This document shows, piece after piece, positions 58,529 through 64,000 of a stretch of 64,000 nucleotides of DNA. A program made the position numbers and the translations under genes. Source of the DNA: Dryococelus australis. Taxonomy: Eukaryota; Arthropoda; Insecta; Phasmatodea; Phasmatidae. The stretch lies in the NCBI GenBank assembly GCA_029891345.1, contig CM057002.1:14522295-14586294 (forward strand), given 5' to 3'. The notes under the pieces are model-generated. The model was not told the DNA's origin, searched no databases, and saw only the letters and a program-made list of their open reading frames with translations. How positions within the stretch are numbered: the stretch's first letter is position 1; each line of letters begins with the position of its first letter.

Positions 58529-59693
58529 CATAGGTCCAAAAATGCTTCTGTTTATTGCTTGAACCATTACCATGTACAGTAAGACACACTGGTTCTCTGC
58601 TATGTTGAATGCCATATCTGCACGGTACACAACAAAACATACCAGAACCCCTAACACCAAAACAGTGAAAAACGCACAAGCACCGCAAACATAGCAAAAC
58701 GTATTGTTACCAGCTGCAGCTGGAACCGGCTGCCAGCTCCCGTTATGCATGCCCCAGGGTGACCCACCTCGTCCCTCCCCTCGCCCAGAAAGACTCGCTC
58801 GCCACCTCGCTACCGTCCCCTTCTTCTGGGGAAGCCCGGGAATGATTTACAGCGGCGACACTGCCCTCCTCCTCCTCCCCTTGTTGAGGAGCCGACAAAA
58901 ATATAGAAGGCGAAAGAATATTCTGGGAATTAGGACACTCGGCGCAACGCGCGATTTGGAGAAATTTATGGTTGATGGCCTACGACCCTATAAATACTGC
59001 AGCGGCCAGCAGTATTTTGGCGAAGGCCATCTAGCTGAGTGCGGGCGCGAAGTTAGGTACGATACGAATGCGGACGAGGTGTGAATGGACGAGAGGGCAT
59101 GAAACCCGACGAGTGAAGCCTACTGTGCGTGGGGGCGCTTGGAGAACTCTAGGACACTGCACACTGGCGGTACATGGAGGACTAAGCTGAGATGGGACTG
59201 AATGTACATAGTAATACGGGTTTTACTGTAAATATTGTAACTGTCAAATAAGGACACGTAATTTATAAAATAGTGGAATAAGATTTTAAACACTGTATAT
59301 TGGGACTGATTTTTAATTATTTAATTTAATTGATTTCTTTGAGGTTTGTTTGAAGTTATTGTAAATAAAATGAGGAAATTATAAGGAGCTATTTTATTAA
59401 ATCATGACCTCCATCCCTTAACGAACTTGGTTTAGCCCACTGAATTTCGAGAGAGAAATTGTAACAGTATGTAAGCATAGCACAGGAAATAGAAGGCACT
59501 GGTGAGTTGCATGGAGTTACTGTGCAATACCACATAACACAACACATCCGCAGCTGCAGACACCTCTCGTATGCACTTCCACTGCGTACGTCTGGTATGT
59601 TGTATACCGTACACTCAATAGTCGATATGGCATTCCACGTAAGAGGGATCCAGTGCCACTTTAGCAACAAACAGAAGCATTTACGGTCCATAA
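58529..59693. mobile_element. Long-TIR DNA transposon, 1.17 kb, without transposase
   Basis: The left arm (ATAGGTCCAAAAATGCTTCT through GTTTATTGCTTGAACC to GAATGCCATATCTGCACGGT) is mirrored by 59,600-59,693, whose reverse complement reads TATGGACCGTAAATGCTTCT and includes GTGGAATGCCATATCGAC. The GTGGAATGCCAT...CG block is also in the arms of the 44.0-kb transposon, so the two are relatives. The GC-rich interior has open frames on both strands but no recognised domain. Confidence 0.65.
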
Positions 59694-60587
59694 ATTTTAA
59701 CATTTACGCCCTCTGTGCATGCTCTGAATTCGTATATACCATTCACTGTTACTTCACGCTTTTCTGAAGCCCTGCTTAAGTTTTACTTTTGGCTACCGAA
59801 TAGTTATACTTCCGCGACTTGTAGACATAAGCACTGCCATGTGACTACGTTTTAACTGCCAAATACTTTGTTTCCGGTTTTCAGCTAATCAAAGAATTTT
59901 GTCACATTTAAAAAGCCTTTGCCTACTAATGTTCACAATTTAGGCCTATAACCATAGTTAGGTCAGCGTTATGACTTCTAAACAATGTTTAACATTTACG
60001 ATAGTTCTTAAGATTATTTTATATTGTTAACGTATTTGTTATACACGACATAGTACATAACACGTACAGATTAATATTTTGCCGCGACTGTGTTTTGCCC
60101 TGTGACAACTGCGGTGGAAATAACTGTAGTATTTAAACTCTTGTTGTTATGTGTTGGGTTATTTCATTAAAAAGACGGCGTCAATTAGAATAAAAATACA
60201 AACACAGTAAAAATAGAATACCAGTAAACAATAGCAGGAATTTCCAAAATTGTAATAATAATAATAAACGTTCAGATAGTGGTGGACATGCGCACAAATG
60301 AGCTTACCGTAACTTTTATTCCGCTGTGCTTTGGTACTTACTGTTTTCTGTGTTAATTTCATTAATTGCTTAAATTTATGTTGGTGGACATAGTATTTTG
60401 TTGGGGTTGTGGCAAATATTCAAATCATAGAAACGTAAGCACGTTACACAATTCTGTTTCAAACACCTAGAGTAAGGTTACAATGTTGTGATAAATAAAC
60501 AGACGTTACTCTCAAAATATTAATTTCGCCACGAAAACAATTCACGGTTAAAACATATAAACTTCGCACATCCGATATTTGAAATCG

Positions 60588-60589
<2 letters not shown>

Positions 60590-60656
<67 letters not shown>
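60590..60656. repeat. (CA)n microsatellite
   Basis: About 33 CA dinucleotides without interruption. Confidence 0.95.
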
Positions 60657-60658
<2 letters not shown>

Positions 60659-61812
60659 GTCCAACGCTAACGTAATGGCAACACTACTCTTTACACACAC
60701 AGCGGTCACTATGCACGATACAGCATATTTAGACTAGTCTTGCCGTAGAAAAATATATTTATCCCAGCACCGCAATTTGCGTAGGCAGGTTTAAAAAACA
60801 CAACGTGTACAAACTTGATGCGTCGTTCAGAAACAGGCAATGTCATGTCGACATTAGCCACTTTTGAAAACTCGAAATTTTTAACTGTTCCGCCATTACA
60901 TCTAAATATATATTACAATAAGTATTAAAAAAAAAAATTATTTCCACCTTTAAATTGCAAATTAAAAAAAAAAAAAAACATCGTTCACATCTCGCATGTT
61001 GCAAAACAGGTTAAATCATGGCCGTTGTGTAAATCTAGAAGCTAGGCCAATACAGATAGCTCATTTCCGTGGGTGATGCTATTGGTTGCAGCTGACACAC
61101 CAACAATCCATAAAGTGTTGCTTATTGTCCCGTGGATTTACTGAAATATTTCCCAGAGGCTGCAAAGTGTCACTTGTAAGAAATTCGTCACTACATTTCA
61201 CACCAGTTTCTTATTTTGCAACACCTGAAAATAAAATCAATTAGTATGGTAAGGGGGTTAAAGCAGAAGTGTTGCAACTGTGTAATTTTTTTTGGTGCAC
61301 GCTGTACTTGTGTGCACCGCGCTTCTAGTAATTCGCTCGGTGATATTGGCACCAACCGCTCATAAAGGAGAGGCGCAGAAACCACCACGTGACAGGTTGC
61401 ACACAAAGAAGGCGCTTAATACACTGAGAGCTGGTTCCTTGCTGAGTACGCTACCGACAATACGTGACCTCCGTCTGCAACATGACCTTTGTAGTGGATA
61501 CGATCACGTGACTGGTGAGCTTTCCAACCGCTCAGTTACAGTTTCCACAATCGTCGTGGGTATGTTGCACTTGATTGGTATTTATGACCGTTGCTGTACA
61601 CAGCAAGGCAGGCGCCAGTGCTCGGTCTTCCTCGTGGCCAATGTTACTTGTGGAATTTCCTACACCTCTCTGACATGTCGAGCACGCAGCTCGTTGTTCA
61701 TTGGCTGCGAGCGAAATGCTGAAAACAAGTAGGTACAGCGCATATCTGGAAATCAATTGAGTGCAACACATTAACTCGGAAATTAGTGTGTGACGGAAAG
61801 GGTTAAGGAGTA

Positions 61813-62000
61813 GATAGACTATCCACGGTCAATGAATCACTTTTTAAATCGGCTTTAAAAAAATTTCACTGGTACTACTTGCACACATTTGAACTCGCGC
61901 ACTGATCGGCGCGCGCCCAATAAAGTTGGTATTGATGGAGGAGAAGCACCATGTTTTAACGTTGAAATTAAAATTCTGAGTAAAATTTTGTAAGAACTTA
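61813..62000. mobile_element. Degraded left part of a long family-A MITE
   Basis: GACTATCCACGGTCAATGAA is a changed terminus. CGCGCCCAATAAAGTTGGTA then TTGATGGAGGAG matches the internal segment of the copies at 30.5 and 63.7 kb. It breaks off at a family-B element. Confidence 0.5.
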
Positions 62001-62009
62001 AATTGTTTC

Positions 62010-62400
62010 CTGCCAAAGTTTTACTTCCAGATTATTCCTCCGCCTCGTGTAAACTAAGCTTAAATAAGTCTGGGAAATTACATCAAAGGACAACGCACCA
62101 AATTCGTGCGCACTCGGTTGTAATAATATTTTGCACGAGAACTATTTCTTACTAGACGCTGCCAACACACATGTTTTCTCACTGTTTTATAAATATTTAT
62201 TATAAATGAAACATGATAATTTATAAATAAAATATTGGTCAAGTTTCAATTTAACGAAAAATAAGCTGATGTTATGGCAACAGAGGAATAAAACGCTTGT
62301 CATATGTGGCATATTTAGAAAATAACTAAACACTCCATATATGGGGTGATTTTTTAAAGGTTTGATTAAAAAAGTGTAGGGAAACCGCGAATAGACTATA
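62010..62400. mobile_element. Family-B MITE, nearly complete
   Basis: ATTATTCCTCCGCCTCGTGT, GGACAACGCACCAAATTCGT, ACTATTTCTTACTAGACGCT and GCCAACACACATGTTTTCTC follow the family order. It ends GGAAACCGCGAATAGACTAT. The left terminus is eroded. Confidence 0.75.
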
Positions 62401-62679
62401 GATCTTAAGGGGGGGGGGGGGGGCTTTTGAAAGCGCCCAGATTATCGTGAACAACCTATATCCAAGTATGGCTCCCGAAACGCTAATGAGTTTTGTGTCA
62501 CTGAAAACAGATTTTCCATGGAAATAGATAAAATATTTGTTATAATTTCCATCATCGTCTTGCGAGAACTATACGTCACACAAACGAGATTCGCGAATTA
62601 AAAGACATTTTTTCGTATAACTGCTAGGGCGAAATGATGCACTGAAGAAGATTTAATGACTTGTTGAATAACATGGACT

Positions 62680-62866
62680 GTGGGGAGATTTGGAAAGCTC
62701 TTAACATCGAGGTCTTGAGAGCCGATGTGAGCGAAGAGAGAGGTGAGTATGGAGCCGTCGGAATGAAAGGGCGAAATCCCGGCAGGGACCTCACTTGGAC
62801 CCGAACCCGGTGTTCCTAGCTGGGAGGCGAATAGTCTAAACAATACACCACCGTGACCTCCTTCAC
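62680..62866 (-). mobile_element. tRNA-derived SINE, internally deleted, reverse orientation
   Basis: On the minus strand the head carries GGTGTATTGTTTAGACTATT and CGGGTTCGGGTCCAAGTGAG. It then jumps to GGGATTTCGCCCTTTCATTC and ends with CATCGGCTCTCAAGACCTCG and ATGTTAAGAGCTTTCCAAAT. The middle, with the paired GGT/CGG block, is missing. Confidence 0.7.
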
Positions 62867-62970
62867 TGTTATAGGATAATTACATTGCGTGTACTACGGA
62901 AAAAAACACTGAAAAAGTAATCTTTCACTAATATAGGTCGGAATAAATAATTATGCAAAGGAAATAGTAC

Positions 62971-63400
62971 TATAGGCTCTTCATGGTAAAATGAGCACTT
63001 TTGTAAGCCCTGCTTAAGATATACTTGTAAACACGTTGTCTCCCCTTACGCTTCATGTAAAATTAACATTACCGTGAGCCTCATCATTTTATTCATGCGT
63101 CAGTGAAGTGAAAATTTTGAAATTATTAGAAGTTTAAATATTGTACAAATATGCTCATATTTACACTTCGATGCATAAAAAAAAAAACCCAAAGCGAAAT
63201 AAATAATTTAAGTCATAGCAAATAGTTACTTAACATTTTTTTATTCAACGTTAAGCTATGGAACTACTTTCCATCCTTCGTTGCCAACTTTACTGGACGC
63301 ATATCGCTCAGTGCGCCCGTTCAAATATATACAGGTAGGAGCGGTGACGTTTTTCTAACGTTGATTTCAAAAGTGCTCACTTTTCCGTGAACAGCCTCTA
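62971..63400. mobile_element. Family-A MITE, long form, reverse orientation
   Basis: TATAGGCTCTTCATGGTAAA and GTGCTCACTTTTCCGTGAAC plus AGCCTCTA are its ends. AAGCCCTGCTTAAGATATAC, TTCATGCGTCAGTGAAGTGA and GGAACTACTTTCCATCCTTC match the copy at 31.1 kb. Confidence 0.8.
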
Positions 63401-63732
63401 AAGGGAATTGCTTACATTCAGAAAACTTGCATACTGGAAAGAAAGTGTGATAACTTGAAACCCGATAACTTTGTGTTACAATTGTGTGTCCCAAGGTGGA
63501 CTGCATACAAGGAAGTGTTAGTTTGACGTTTGACATTGCAGCTTCACTTATCCGACACTCCCTGCCGGATTCACGACCAATTGTAAACACTAAGGCCTCT
63601 GTTAGCTTCATTCTGTGTGGCTGTATGGAACAGGAGAATGAGTTCTGCCTGTGGTGGCAGCCAATGAACACGTGACTTCTGCTCGAGTGTGTACCTAGAT
63701 GACTGCGGGGGTCCAGCTTTGCGCCGTCTTAC

Positions 63733-64000
63733 AAAGGCTGTTCAAGATAGAGTGGGCACTTTTGAAATCAACCTTAGAAAAATGTCACTGCTCATACCTG
63801 CATATATTTCAACGGCCGCACTGGAGTGGCATGCGCCCAGTAAAGTTGGTAACGATGGGTGGAAAGTAGTTCCATACCTCAACGTCGAATAAAATATGTC
63901 AGATAACCATTTGTGATCATTTAAATTATTTCTTTCGCTTTCTGTTATTTTTAATGCATCGAAGTGTAAAAATGAGCAGATTATGAAAATATCTACTTTT
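63733..64000. mobile_element. Family-A MITE, long form, cut by the window edge
   Basis: AAAGGCTGTTCAAGATAGAG starts the copy. GCGCCCAGTAAAGTTGGTAA and ATGCATCGAAGTGTAAAAAT follow in the forward order of the 30.5-kb copy. The right end lies outside the window. Confidence 0.75.

Larger units (their letters stand above)
57202..64000 (-). other. GPR158-like: Upstream receptor intron or region, right end of the window
   Basis: The exon at 57,201 needs a preceding exon ending with two bases of a codon (TM2-TM3). I see none in 57,202-64,000, so the 5' part of the gene is outside the window. The interval has two transposon arms (58,529-59,693), a (CA)n tract, family A/B MITEs, a SINE, and a repeat near 61,200-61,800 related to 33,990-34,600. 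The GC-rich block 58,740-59,160 is unassigned. No feature is seen in 57,350-58,500 or 59,830-60,580. Confidence 0.5.

Noticed and set aside
58493-58750. Minus-strand frame with a hydrophobic segment (FCYVCGACAFFTVLVLGVLV) that could be an upstream transmembrane exon of the receptor.
   Set aside because: Its C-terminal part is the inverted-repeat arm of the 58.5-kb transposon, the surrounding residues do not fit GPR158 TM1-TM3, and no suitable splice sites were seen.
61292-61732. 146-codon + frame near the right end.
   Set aside because: It falls in a dispersed repeat related to 33,990-34,600, has no family motif, and a competing frame runs on the other strand.

Overview
The window is animal nuclear DNA, most likely from an insect. 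It has AT-rich sequence, spliced genes with multi-kilobase introns, AATAAA signals, tRNA-derived SINEs, TA- and hAT-type MITEs and DUF4817/Tc1-like transposase relics. I see no bacterial operon, no CRISPR array and no complete rRNA or tRNA gene. The two gene assignments rest on remembered protein families; no database was searched. A polyneopteran-type large genome is a guess.

Region 1 (1-11,900, + strand) is the 3' end of Nup50, the nucleoporin of the nuclear-pore basket. Three exons (1-45, 4403-4492, 11504-11813) join in phase and encode an acidic linker followed by the complete C-terminal Ran-binding (RanBP1-like) domain. A poly(A) signal lies at 11876. The two introns hold a pogo-like element, a broken transposase, a foldback element with a 72-bp tandem core, a hammerhead-like motif, and a Tc1 transposase relic split by a MITE.

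Region 2 (11,900-25,260) is intergenic. It holds GC-rich islands that I cannot assign, a SINE, a hAT-like MITE, an inverted-repeat element carrying a tRNA-like core, and a self-nested TA-MITE.

Region 3 (25,263 to at least 57,201, - strand) is the 3' half of a class C orphan GPCR of the GPR158/GPR179 (insect CG31760) type. Exon 56987-57201 encodes intracellular loop 2, TM4 and extracellular loop 2. Exon 36658-36796 encodes TM5 and loop 3. Exon 30135-30314 encodes the end of TM7 and the proximal tail. Exon 25271-25711 encodes the coiled-coil tail. The junctions agree in phase except that the exon for TM6/TM7, expected between 30,315 and 36,657, could not be found. Exons for the ectodomain and TM1-3 must lie beyond the right edge.

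The most unusual structure is that two exons of this receptor gene abut minisatellites whose monomers repeat splice-site-like sequence. A 1.37-kb array of 81/89-bp units runs into the 5' splice site of the TM4 exon and repeats that splice-site sequence. A roughly 400-bp array of 25-26-bp units just upstream of the coiled-coil exon repeats a 3' splice-site-like sequence. Both are stop-free in the reading frame of the adjoining exon.

The rest of the receptor introns and the right end are packed with repeats. These include a MITE family with TIR core GTTCACGGTAAAGTGAGCAC, a second TA-MITE family that it invades, SINEs, hAT-like MITEs, two related long-TIR transposons, and a divergent tandem array (53.5-55.5 kb) rich in YY1/Pho-like ATGGC motifs.
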